From: Bacillota bacterium
Lineage (GTDB): Bacteria > Bacillota > Clostridia > Acetivibrionales > DSM-1351
Assembly: GCA_023391425.1 (NCBI GenBank)
Contig: JAEWAX010000111.1
Coordinates: 1-8,280 of the forward strand
Direction: 5' to 3'
Length of the DNA: 8,280 nt
The notes below the pieces were generated by a model. That model searched no databases, was not told the origin of the DNA, and was given only the letters and a program-made list of their open reading frames with translations. A program made the position numbers and the translations under genes. The stretch's first letter is position 1. The number at the start of each line of letters is the position of its first letter. Below are positions 1 to 5,376 of this stretch, piece after piece.

Positions 1-1197
1 ATACTAAAAAACAATAACATTGATTACATAACTAACAAGTCAGGTGCCAATCTATTAAGTGGAGTAACAACTATATTTATTCAAGCAGTTTCACTTAGTG
101 GCAAACCTAAACATAAAGTTGCTCTAATCGAAAGTGATGAAGCGGCTTTTAATCAGGTAACAAAGCATCTGTCACCCAAAGCTGTTGTTGTTACAAATTT
201 CTTTAGAGATCAGTTGGATAGATACGGCGAACTATACTCTACGTTAAATGCTGTAAAATCGGGTCTTGAGCGAATTGGTGATAGTACAACTATTATTCTA
301 AATGCAGATGATTCAATGTGTGCATCTCTAGGCAAAGATACTTTAAAACCAGTAATTTACTATGGTGTAAATCAAGCTGCATATCAAGGTTCTTCAGAAG
401 ATACTAATTCTGATGCCATGTTCTGTATATTTTGCAAAAGTAAGTACAATTACACAAGTCATATATATGGACATATGGGAGGCTTTCAATGTCCAAACTG
501 TGGTTACAGCAGACCAGCTGCAGATTTAGAGTGTACAGGAATAGAGGAAGCTGGCAGCAGTTATACTACTATCCGGTGGAAATGTACACCAGCATTATTA
601 CAGGAAGATACTGAGTTAACTACAAGAATAAATCTTCCAGGATTATATAATGTATATAATGCAATGGCAGCAGCTGCTTGTGGTCTTGCTCTAAATTATA
701 GCGTTGATACAGTAACGAGAGCACTTCAATCCTTTGAGAGTGGTTTTGGAAGGATGGAATCCATAAGTGTTCAAGATAAAACCATCAAACTAATTTTAGT
801 AAAAAACCCTACAGGGTTTAATCAAGTTCTTAACTTTTTAGCACTTGATACAAATGCTTTAAATATAGCTTTTTTAATTAATGACAATTTGGCAGATGGA
901 ACCGATATTTCTTGGCTCTGGGACGTTGATTTCGAACAGCTAAATAAGATAGAGGACAAGATTGACGGACTAATCACATCTGGTGTAAGAGGCGAAGATA
1001 TGGCTGTACGTCTTAAATATAGTGGAATTGATACACATAAAATAAGAATTATAAAGGATTATCATATGCTGATTGATGAGGGTTTAAAAAAGACACCATC
1101 GGGTGGCTGTTTTTATATCTTACCCACTTATACCGCAATGCTTGATATACGTGGTATATTAAAGAAAAAGTTTAATCTAAAGGAGTTCTGGAAATAA
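1..1197 (+). CDS. murT: Lipid II isoglutaminyl synthase, Mur ligase-like subunit MurT (5' end missing)
   Basis: MurT is the ATP-using subunit that, with GatD, converts the alpha-carboxyl of D-Glu in lipid II to an amide on the cytoplasmic face of the membrane. The frame is open from base 1, so this is the last 398 residues. The P-loop GTNGKTT should lie just outside the window, because the fragment opens in the segment that normally follows it. Seen are SGANLLSG (residues 14-21), the ESDEAAF acidic motif, and TNFFRDQLDRYGE (about 65-77), a MurT signature. A four-cysteine zinc ribbon inserted in the central domain is seen at C142, C145, C164 and C167. The C-terminal DUF1727 domain starts near KNPTGFNQ, and its DGTDISWLWD motif holds the aspartate thought to complete the GatD catalytic triad. 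An internal ATG at 214 falls inside the conserved DQLDRYGE motif and is not the start. gatD begins 1 nt after the stop. Confidence 0.95.
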   Translation: MLKNNNIDYITNKSGANLLSGVTTIFIQAVSLSGKPKHKVALIESDEAAFNQVTKHLSPKAVVVTNFFRDQLDRYGELYSTLNAVKSGLERIGDSTTIILNADDSMCASLGKDTLKPVIYYGVNQAAYQGSSEDTNSDAMFCIFCKSKYNYTSHIYGHMGGFQCPNCGYSRPAADLECTGIEEAGSSYTTIRWKCTPALLQEDTELTTRINLPGLYNVYNAMAAAACGLALNYSVDTVTRALQSFESGFGRMESISVQDKTIKLILVKNPTGFNQVLNFLALDTNALNIAFLINDNLADGTDISWLWDVDFEQLNKIEDKIDGLITSGVRGEDMAVRLKYSGIDTHKIRIIKDYHMLIDEGLKKTPSGGCFYILPTYTAMLDIRGILKKKFNLKEFWK

Positions 1198-1198
1198 T

Positions 1199-1945
1199 AT
1201 GTTTGAATTAAATATTTGTCATCTATACCCTGATCTTCTAAATACTTATGGAGACAGAGGAAATATATTAGCTCTACAAAGACGTGCTCAATGGCATGGT
1301 ATAAATGCCTCTATAACAAATGTGACTATCGGGGATAATTATGACTCAGCTGCTTTTGATATTGTTTTTTTAGGTGGTGGACAAGATTTTGAGCAAGAAA
1401 TAATACAAAAAGACCTATTAGAACAAAAAGGTGCTGAAATAAGAAATGCTATCTCAGGTATGAAGGTTTTCTTATGTATATGTGGTGGTTATCAGCTTAT
1501 GGGAAAATACTACAAAACCTGGGATGGGAAAGATTTAGAGTACCTTGGTGCTCTTGATTTGTGGACTATTGGCGGTAAGGAAAGAATGATTGGTAATATA
1601 GTTTTCGAAAGTGACATAATAAATGATAATGGAAATCCACTTAAAATTGTCGGCTTTGAAAACCACTCTGGCAGAACGTACTTAGGAGAAAATATCCGCC
1701 CTTTTGGTAAAGTTTTATGCGGCAACGGAAATAATGGAGCAGATGGTTATGAAGGTGCCATATACAATAATGTATACTGCTCATACTCTCATGGGAGTCT
1801 CCTTCCAAAAAACCCAATGCTGACTGATCATCTTATTTCTCTTGCACTTAAGCAAAAGTATGATGATTTTGATGTTCTTGGAAAACTAGATGACACATTT
1901 GAAAATGCAGCAAGAACTACTGTTATACAGAGAATATTAAAATAG
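1199..1945 (+). CDS. gatD: Lipid II isoglutaminyl synthase, glutamine amidotransferase subunit GatD
   Basis: GatD is a class I (triad-type) glutaminase that releases ammonia from glutamine and passes it to MurT for amidation of lipid II. The protein has 248 residues, normal for the family. It shows GDRGN (18-22), the oxyanion-region FLGGGQDFEQ (57-66), the nucleophile elbow CICGGYQLMG with Cys95 as the likely nucleophile, Arg129 in GKERMIGN (a likely glutamine-binding residue), the family motif GFENHSGRTYLG (152-163), and the catalytic histidine H198 in YSHGSLLPKNP. No glutamate completes the triad within the protein; in this family the acid comes from MurT. The ATG at 1199 follows the murT stop by 1 nt, with AAAGGAG at 1179-1185 inside murT as ribosome binding site, so the two are co-transcribed and probably translationally coupled, giving equal subunits. 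Confidence 0.95.
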   Translation: MFELNICHLYPDLLNTYGDRGNILALQRRAQWHGINASITNVTIGDNYDSAAFDIVFLGGGQDFEQEIIQKDLLEQKGAEIRNAISGMKVFLCICGGYQLMGKYYKTWDGKDLEYLGALDLWTIGGKERMIGNIVFESDIINDNGNPLKIVGFENHSGRTYLGENIRPFGKVLCGNGNNGADGYEGAIYNNVYCSYSHGSLLPKNPMLTDHLISLALKQKYDDFDVLGKLDDTFENAARTTVIQRILK

Positions 1946-1966
1946 TTAATTTTTTCTAACTTTTTT
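1944..1966 (+). terminator. Weak possible terminator after gatD
   Basis: AGTTA (1944-1948, overlapping the gatD stop) can pair with TAACT (1957-1961) around an 8-nt loop, followed by a run of T. The stem is only 5 A/T-rich base pairs, so termination is likely to be partial and the call is tentative. The next transcription unit has its own promoter just downstream. Confidence 0.3.
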
Positions 1967-1977
1967 ATAAAAAACTG

Positions 1978-2007
1978 TTGACTTAATTAAAAGTAACATG
2001 TTAGTAT
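1978..2007 (+). promoter_or_regulatory. Putative sigma-A promoter of the aroF T-box transcript
   Basis: TTGACT at 1978-1983 matches the -35 consensus at five of six positions. TAGTAT at 2002-2007 is a weaker -10 (four of six) after an 18-nt spacer. This places the transcription start near 2014, just before the first paired segment of the T-box leader. The position fits well, although the -10 box is imperfect. Confidence 0.6.
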
Positions 2008-2013
2008 GTTAAC

Positions 2014-2310
2014 AAATATAATATTTGTAAGTAAGAAATGTGATGAATGGGAAAAGTAGATTATATGAATCTTCACAGCGAGCAATGAAATGGTGGAAGC
2101 ATTGCAGGATAGTACATTTGAAGTTCTCCCATGAACAGTTGACTGAACCAAATTCGTAGGTCGTACCGGGTCTTTCCCGTTATAGGAAGAGTGTATCGGA
2201 TTATTCACTAATTTTCCCGTACATATTAAGGTGGGTTTTTAACCAATTTGGGTGGTATCGCGTGGATTATAAGTCCTCGTCCCTAGTTTCTAGGGATGAG
2301 GGCTTTTTTA
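2014..2310 (+). promoter_or_regulatory. T-box riboswitch, predicted tRNA-Phe sensor, controlling aroF
   Basis: This leader RNA binds a specific tRNA and lets transcription continue only when that tRNA is uncharged. Stem I is visible: ATGGGA (2047-2052) pairs with TCCCAT (2127-2132). Above it the specifier loop has AGTA (2055-2058) opposite GAA (2120-2122), followed by the triplet TTC (2124-2126), which reads phenylalanine. The distal part has AGCGAG (2077-2082) and the terminal-loop GGTG (2092-2095), capped on GCAATG/CATTGC. The T-box sequence GGGTGGTATCGCG lies at 2250-2262. Its TGGT (2253-2256) would pair with an ACCA tRNA end, consistent with the A discriminator usual for tRNA-Phe. The competing terminator follows. 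The Phe reading rests on specifier placement and on the aromatic pathway gene downstream. The exact leader start is inferred. Confidence 0.93.
2275..2309 (+). terminator. T-box regulated intrinsic terminator
   Basis: CCTCGTCCCTAG (2275-2286) pairs with CTAGGGATGAGG (2290-2301) as a 12-bp stem with one G-T wobble and a TTT loop. GC and six T residues follow. This is the terminator arm of the T-box leader: when uncharged tRNA stabilises the antiterminator formed with the GGGTGGTATCGCG segment, the 5' strand of this hairpin is sequestered and transcription reads into aroF. Confidence 0.93.
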
Positions 2311-2323
2311 CTTTTCAAAAACA

Positions 2324-2440
2324 TAAGTGTATCTAATTCTTTTATACTAGTTTGCATATAAACGGTTGGCAACTGTTTATATTGTCGCAGTATGCGACAT
2401 AACATCATAAGATGTGCAAACTAAGATTACTTTACACTTA
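2324..2440 (+). other. 117-nt inverted-repeat element folding as a four-way junction, function unknown
   Basis: Nested pairing brings both ends together: TAAGTGTA (2324-2331) with TACACTTA (2433-2440); TAATTCT (2334-2340) with AGATTA (2424-2429), one bulge; and TAGTTTGC (2348-2355) with GCAAACTA (2416-2423). Inside are three adjacent hairpins: 2356-2382 (12 bp, loop GGC, one G-T pair), 2383-2399 (7 bp, loop GTA) and 2402-2415 (5 bp, loop ATAA). In the 76-nt core (2348-2423) only 12 bases are unpaired. CTTTTC (2311-2316) and GAAAAG (2441-2446) could extend the outer stem with a bulge. It has no tRNA features and no open reading frame of note. It lies between the T-box terminator and aroF, so it belongs to the read-through transcript. 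It could be a structured RNA or a miniature mobile element; I do not recognise a family. Confidence 0.65.
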
Positions 2441-2443
2441 GAA

Positions 2444-2503
2444 AAGTATAAGTACAACTAGGCTTCTGCCTTCGCTAGGGCTCGGCATAAGCCAAATTTT
2501 CTT
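2444..2503 (+). repeat. Dispersed 60-nt hairpin repeat, copy A (before aroF)
   Basis: This copy starts AAGTATAAGTACAACTAGG and ends CCAAATTTTCTT, and is close in sequence to the copy at 4639-4698 read on the other strand. GGCTTCTGCC (2461-2470) pairs with GGCATAAGCC (2484-2493), nine of ten positions, and encloses a smaller GCCTT/AGGGC hairpin that competes with it. It has the same orientation as aroF and lies 20 nt upstream of the AGGAGG ribosome binding site, so it forms the last part of the aroF leader. Confidence 0.85.
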
Positions 2504-2538
2504 AATATTTTAAAAAAAATACGAGGAGGTTATGAATT

Positions 2539-3552
2539 ATGATTATTGTTATGAAACAGAATGCGTCATTACAAGATGTTGAGAACGTTGAAAGCAGGTT
2601 ACTTGAACTTGGTTTTAAAACACATCCAATACATGGTGATGTTAAAACAGTAATAGGTGCAATTGGTGATAAAAGACTTCTGAACATACACGCAATTTCG
2701 CAAATGCAAGGTGTTGAAACACTAGTACCAATTATGAAGCCGTATAAACTTGCAAGTAATGAACTGCAGCAAGCACCTACTATAGTTGATGTAGGTGGTG
2801 TAAAAATTGGTGGTGATGAGATTGTCGTCATGGCAGGTCCTTGTGCAATTGAAAACGAAAAAGATTTTGTAGCAACAGCAATTAGTGTAAAAAATAGCGG
2901 TGCTAAAATACTTCGCGGCGGTGCATTTAAGCCAAGAAGTTCACCCTATGCCTTTCAAGGGCTTGAAGAAGATGGCCTTAAAATAATGTCTGCTGGTCGT
3001 GAAGCTACAGGACTAAAACTGGTCACAGAAATAGTAGATACCAGAGATGTGGAGCTTGTAAATAATTATACTGACATATTTCAAATCGGCGCAAGAAATA
3101 TGCAAAATTTCAGGCTACTAAGTGAAGTGGGTAGGACAAATAAACCAGTTCTTTTAAAGAGAGGTTTATCTGCAACAATTGAAGAATGGCTCATGGCTGC
3201 TGAGTATATAATTGCTGAGGGCAACCATGATGTAATCCTTTGTGAGAGAGGTATACGAACCTTTGAAACAATGACAAGAAATACTCTTGATTTAAGTTCA
3301 ATTCCTGTAATAAAGGAAGTTTCTCATCTCCCAATTATAGTTGACCCCAGCCATGCAACAGGCAACTGGAAGTACGTACCTGCCCTTGCAAAAGGCGCTA
3401 TTGCAACAGGTGCTGATGGACTAATAATCGAAGTTCACCCAAATCCTCCAACTGCTCTATGTGACGGCCCTCAGTCCCTCAGGCCAGAAAGATTTAGCAC
3501 ATTAATGGAAGAGTTGAGACTAGTTGCACAATCGGTTCAAAGAACTATCTGA
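2539..3552 (+). CDS. aroF: 3-deoxy-7-phosphoheptulonate (DAHP) synthase, type I-beta with N-terminal regulatory domain
   Basis: The enzyme joins phosphoenolpyruvate and erythrose 4-phosphate to DAHP, the committed step of the shikimate pathway to Phe, Tyr and Trp. The 337-residue protein has a ferredoxin-like, ACT-type regulatory domain (about 1-70) like that of the Thermotoga enzyme, where it mediates feedback inhibition by aromatic amino acids. A TIM-barrel catalytic domain follows. Motifs seen: AGPCAIEN (99-106), LRGGAFKPRSSPY (125-137), QIGARNMQN (182-190), LLKRGLSATIEEW (205-217), DPSHATG (269-275), EVHPNP (298-303) and CDGPQSL (308-314). The metal ligands would be C102, H272, E298 and D309. 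AGGAGG at 2524-2529 is 9 nt from the ATG; an ATG at 2532 is out of frame. Expression is set by the T-box upstream, so supply is controlled both by tRNA charging and, by homology, allosterically. It stands alone, with no other aroma-pathway gene in the window. Confidence 0.96.
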   Translation: MIIVMKQNASLQDVENVESRLLELGFKTHPIHGDVKTVIGAIGDKRLLNIHAISQMQGVETLVPIMKPYKLASNELQQAPTIVDVGGVKIGGDEIVVMAGPCAIENEKDFVATAISVKNSGAKILRGGAFKPRSSPYAFQGLEEDGLKIMSAGREATGLKLVTEIVDTRDVELVNNYTDIFQIGARNMQNFRLLSEVGRTNKPVLLKRGLSATIEEWLMAAEYIIAEGNHDVILCERGIRTFETMTRNTLDLSSIPVIKEVSHLPIIVDPSHATGNWKYVPALAKGAIATGADGLIIEVHPNPPTALCDGPQSLRPERFSTLMEELRLVAQSVQRTI

Positions 3553-3557
3553 TGACC

Positions 3558-3631
3558 AAAAAAGCACCTTGCTTCACATTGAACAGTTCCCCGTCTTGTT
3601 CACGGGACTATCAATGTGCAGTAAGGTGCTT
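3558..3631 (-). terminator. Long hairpin terminator between convergent aroF and the right-hand operon
   Basis: AAGCACCTT (3562-3570) pairs perfectly with AAGGTGCTT (3623-3631), extended by three pairs. After a single mismatch CACATTGA (3575-3582) pairs with TCAATGTG (3611-3618). An inner AGT..CCC / GGGACT arm closes the tip. Read on the minus strand the stem is followed by six T residues (A run at 3558-3563), so it is a good terminator for the leftward operon. On the plus strand it is followed by CATTCTT, a poorer T tract, so its action on aroF transcripts would be weaker. Confidence 0.8.
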
Positions 3632-3647
3632 CATTCTTAACTAAAGA

Positions 3648-3989
3648 CTAAAGATCTCCATTAAATGGTTCGAGTGAAAATTCTTGTATACCACTGTAAA
3701 CAATTTTTAAGTATTTCACATCTCCATATTTCTCCTTATCCAAATCATTTAGAAGTATATAGACAGTTGTATTATCGTATATTCTTATATTTATTCTATC
3801 AAAAATATCTCTTTGTAACACATCTAATACTATACTTACATTTTCAATAGCAGAATGATTGGATTTGGGTTCAACAACAACTGGCATTTTTGAATTATCG
3901 GGGCTCAATATTCTAACATGCAAAATACCAGGATCAATAATGTTATCTGTGGGATATAGTAAGTCTCTTTCAAAAAGTAGTGAACTCAT
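3648..3989 (-). CDS. Hypothetical protein, 113 residues
   Basis: I do not recognise this protein. It is small and soluble-looking, with no signal peptide, membrane segment or cysteine. The composition is acidic with alternating hydrophobic residues (for example ILHVRILSP at 22-30, INIRIYDNTTVYILLNDL at 66-83, LKIVYSGIQEFSLEPF at 94-109), which suggests a beta-rich fold. A good ribosome binding site, AGGGGG (3998-4003), lies 8 nt before the ATG at 3989, supporting expression. It is the last gene of the leftward set, 53 nt after the lytic transglycosylase and just before the 3558-3631 terminator. Position alone hints at a link to the cell envelope, but nothing in the sequence shows it. Confidence 0.75.
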   Translation of the reverse strand: MSSLLFERDLLYPTDNIIDPGILHVRILSPDNSKMPVVVEPKSNHSAIENVSIVLDVLQRDIFDRINIRIYDNTTVYILLNDLDKEKYGDVKYLKIVYSGIQEFSLEPFNGDL

Positions 3990-4042
3990 TTTTCTGTCCC
4001 CCTAAAATATAGTCAAACTAATATATATTTAATAAAATATCA

Positions 4043-4621
4043 CTATTTAACCTTATCGTAAAGCTTTTTATACATATTATTATATTTTTTAATCTTGTTT
4101 ACATAGTTTTCAGTTTCTTCGAATGGAATTCTGTCAAGGGTTTTACCATTACTGCTAATGCTTGTATCTTTTAGCCATTTGGAAACATTTCCGCTACCTG
4201 CATTGTATGCAGCAAGTGCAAGCTCAATATTCTGATCATATTGAGTTAGTAACCTTGAAATGTACCAACACCCAATTCTAATATTAGTTTTAGGTTCTAA
4301 CAGCATATTACTTTCAAAATCATTAATTTTAATCTTTTCTGCTGCCCACTCACCTGTACTGTCTAATATTTGCATCAAGCCTTTAGCATCCCTCGGAGAT
4401 ACTGCTTGAGCATCAAATCCACTCTCAGCTTTTATAATAGAATATACCAAATTTTTGTCTAAACCATATTCATCAGAATATTGCTCCACATATTGCGAAT
4501 AAGTAAGTGGATACAAACGTTTTAGGACATACTCGGTAGAACTTAAACCAAATAAAATCAACAATATTAAAAATGAAAGTACAATTAAAAATTTAAATTT
4601 ACCTTTAGTATTTTTTCTCAA
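4043..4621 (-). CDS. Membrane-anchored lytic transglycosylase, SLT (goose-lysozyme-like) family
   Basis: Enzymes of this family cleave the MurNAc-GlcNAc bond of peptidoglycan and form 1,6-anhydroMurNAc. The 192-residue protein has a basic N-terminus, one hydrophobic segment (about 9-27) that would serve as a membrane anchor or uncleaved signal, and an extracellular SLT domain (about 40-185). The catalytic glutamate is E66 in IKAESGF. It is followed by the family motifs AVSPRDAKGLMQI (73-85), NIRIGCWYISRLL (113-125) and ALAAYNAGSGNVSKWL (135-150), and by ENYVNKI near the end. The start is TTG at 4619-4621, five nt after AGGAGG (4627-4632); no ATG fits as well. It follows coaE after a gap filled by two tandem copies of the 60-nt repeat. 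The polA-coaE-transglycosylase order is, from memory, common in clostridia. Confidence 0.93.
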   Translation of the reverse strand: MRKNTKGKFKFLIVLSFLILLILFGLSSTEYVLKRLYPLTYSQYVEQYSDEYGLDKNLVYSIIKAESGFDAQAVSPRDAKGLMQILDSTGEWAAEKIKINDFESNMLLEPKTNIRIGCWYISRLLTQYDQNIELALAAYNAGSGNVSKWLKDTSISSNGKTLDRIPFEETENYVNKIKKYNNMYKKLYDKVK

Positions 4622-4638
4622 ATAATCCTCCTCAACTA

Positions 4639-4698
4639 AAGAAAACTTATCTTGTATCGAGCCTTCGGCGAAGATAGAAGCCAGTTGTACTTATACTT
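4639..4698 (-). repeat. Dispersed 60-nt hairpin repeat, copy B (before the transglycosylase gene)
   Basis: Read on the minus strand this copy begins AAGTATAAGTACAACTGG and ends ATAAGTTTTCTT, only about 6 nt before the GAGGAGG ribosome binding site. CTTCTATC (4673-4680) pairs with GATACAAG (4651-4658) at seven of eight positions. Relative to copy A, a G-C pair has become A-T with both strands changed, while a mismatch is kept at the same place. An inner CTTCG/CGAAG hairpin is also possible. Confidence 0.85.
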
Positions 4699-4708
4699 GA
4701 GAGGTATA

Positions 4709-4767
4709 AAGAAAACTTGGCTAGTATAAAACATAGTGGAGATAGAAACCTAGTTGTACTTAAACTT
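4709..4767 (-). repeat. Dispersed 60-nt hairpin repeat, copy B' (diverged, tandem to copy B, overlaps coaE end)
   Basis: On the minus strand it reads AAGTTTAAGTACAACTAGG at its start and CCAAGTTTTCTT at its end, aligning end to end with copy B 10 nt further on. The central part (TATCTCCACTATG) has lost most of the hairpin. Its first 18 bases are coding: they supply the last codons and the TAG stop of coaE. Confidence 0.75.
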
Positions 4768-5376
4768 TGTTAAAGTTCTAGTAAACTGACGCTCTACTTC
4801 CTCTTTCAAATGAAAAATATCGTTGTTATTATAGATTACAGTATCTGCTATACTAATATACTCTTCATCCTGAATTTGAGATTTAATTCGAGAAACGGCT
4901 TCCTCATAGGTCATTCCATTTCTCTTAATAATCCTCGCAATACGTAATTCCATTGATGCAGATACTGTCCATACCTGGTCACACAAGTCCAAGAAACCAA
5001 TCTTTATCGGTATTGGTGCATCTATAACAATAATTTTTGTCTTTTTTGAAAGCTGTTCCTTCACATTATCTTTTATTCTCTGTGCAACATATTTATGCAA
5101 AATGCTGTTTAGCTTTTGAAGTTTCTCTTTATCATTAAAGACTTCTTTAGCCAGCATCTTTCTCTTTAGCTGTCCCCAGTCATCAAGTATATCCCTACCA
5201 AACTCCTGTGTCAACTCTTCAAGTGCCTTTTCACCAGGCATAACAATTTGTCTACTAATAGCATCCGCATCAATAATCACAGCACCAAGTTCTTCAAGGA
5301 TGTGACTCACAGAACTCTTACCGCTCCCTATTCCACCAGTAATGCCCAATACTAATGATTCCTTATTTTGTCTCAT
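4750..5376 (-). CDS. coaE: Dephospho-CoA kinase
   Basis: CoaE phosphorylates the 3'-hydroxyl of dephospho-CoA with ATP, the last step of coenzyme A synthesis, in the cytoplasm. From the chosen start it has 208 residues, the usual length. Seen are the P-loop GITGGIGSGKSS (11-22, K20), DADAISRQIV with a following PGEKALEEL (the dephospho-CoA-binding region), the DAPIPIKIGFLDLCDQVW segment, RIARIIKRNGMTYEEAVSRIKSQ (lid region), and ADTVIYNNND near the end. The start chosen is ATG 5374-5376, 9 nt after GGAG (5386-5389); it overlaps the polA stop by 14 nt, suggesting translational coupling. An in-frame ATG 24 nt upstream (5398-5400) has no ribosome binding site and would add an unusual N-terminal extension. 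The final residues FKYN and the stop lie in repeat B'. Confidence 0.95.
   Translation of the reverse strand: MRQNKESLVLGITGGIGSGKSSVSHILEELGAVIIDADAISRQIVMPGEKALEELTQEFGRDILDDWGQLKRKMLAKEVFNDKEKLQKLNSILHKYVAQRIKDNVKEQLSKKTKIIVIDAPIPIKIGFLDLCDQVWTVSASMELRIARIIKRNGMTYEEAVSRIKSQIQDEEYISIADTVIYNNNDIFHLKEEVERQFTRTLTKFKYN

Noticed and set aside
1987..2208. A 73-codon open frame on the minus strand
   Set aside because: It lies fully within the T-box leader and promoter, has no ribosome binding site, and resembles no protein.
2353..2381. Possible internal promoter (TTGCAT, 17 nt, TTTATA) upstream of aroF
   Set aside because: Both boxes are weak matches and lie within the 12-bp hairpin and closing stem of the structured element, which explains the sequence better.
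2348..2423. A 76-nt cloverleaf that could be taken for a tRNA gene
   Set aside because: The length and three-arm layout are similar, but the arms have 3-4-nt loops, there is no anticodon loop, no GTTCRA T-loop, no D-loop G pair and no CCA-compatible end.
2348..2423. Integron attC-like site (inverted repeat with bulged stems)
   Set aside because: The end sequences do not fit the RYYYAAC / GTTRRRY core sites, and there are no cassette-like genes nearby.
4639..4767. CRISPR-like tandem repeat (two units about 60 nt apart)
   Set aside because: Only two units, diverged from each other along their whole length, with just about 10 nt between them and other copies scattered elsewhere; no cas genes.
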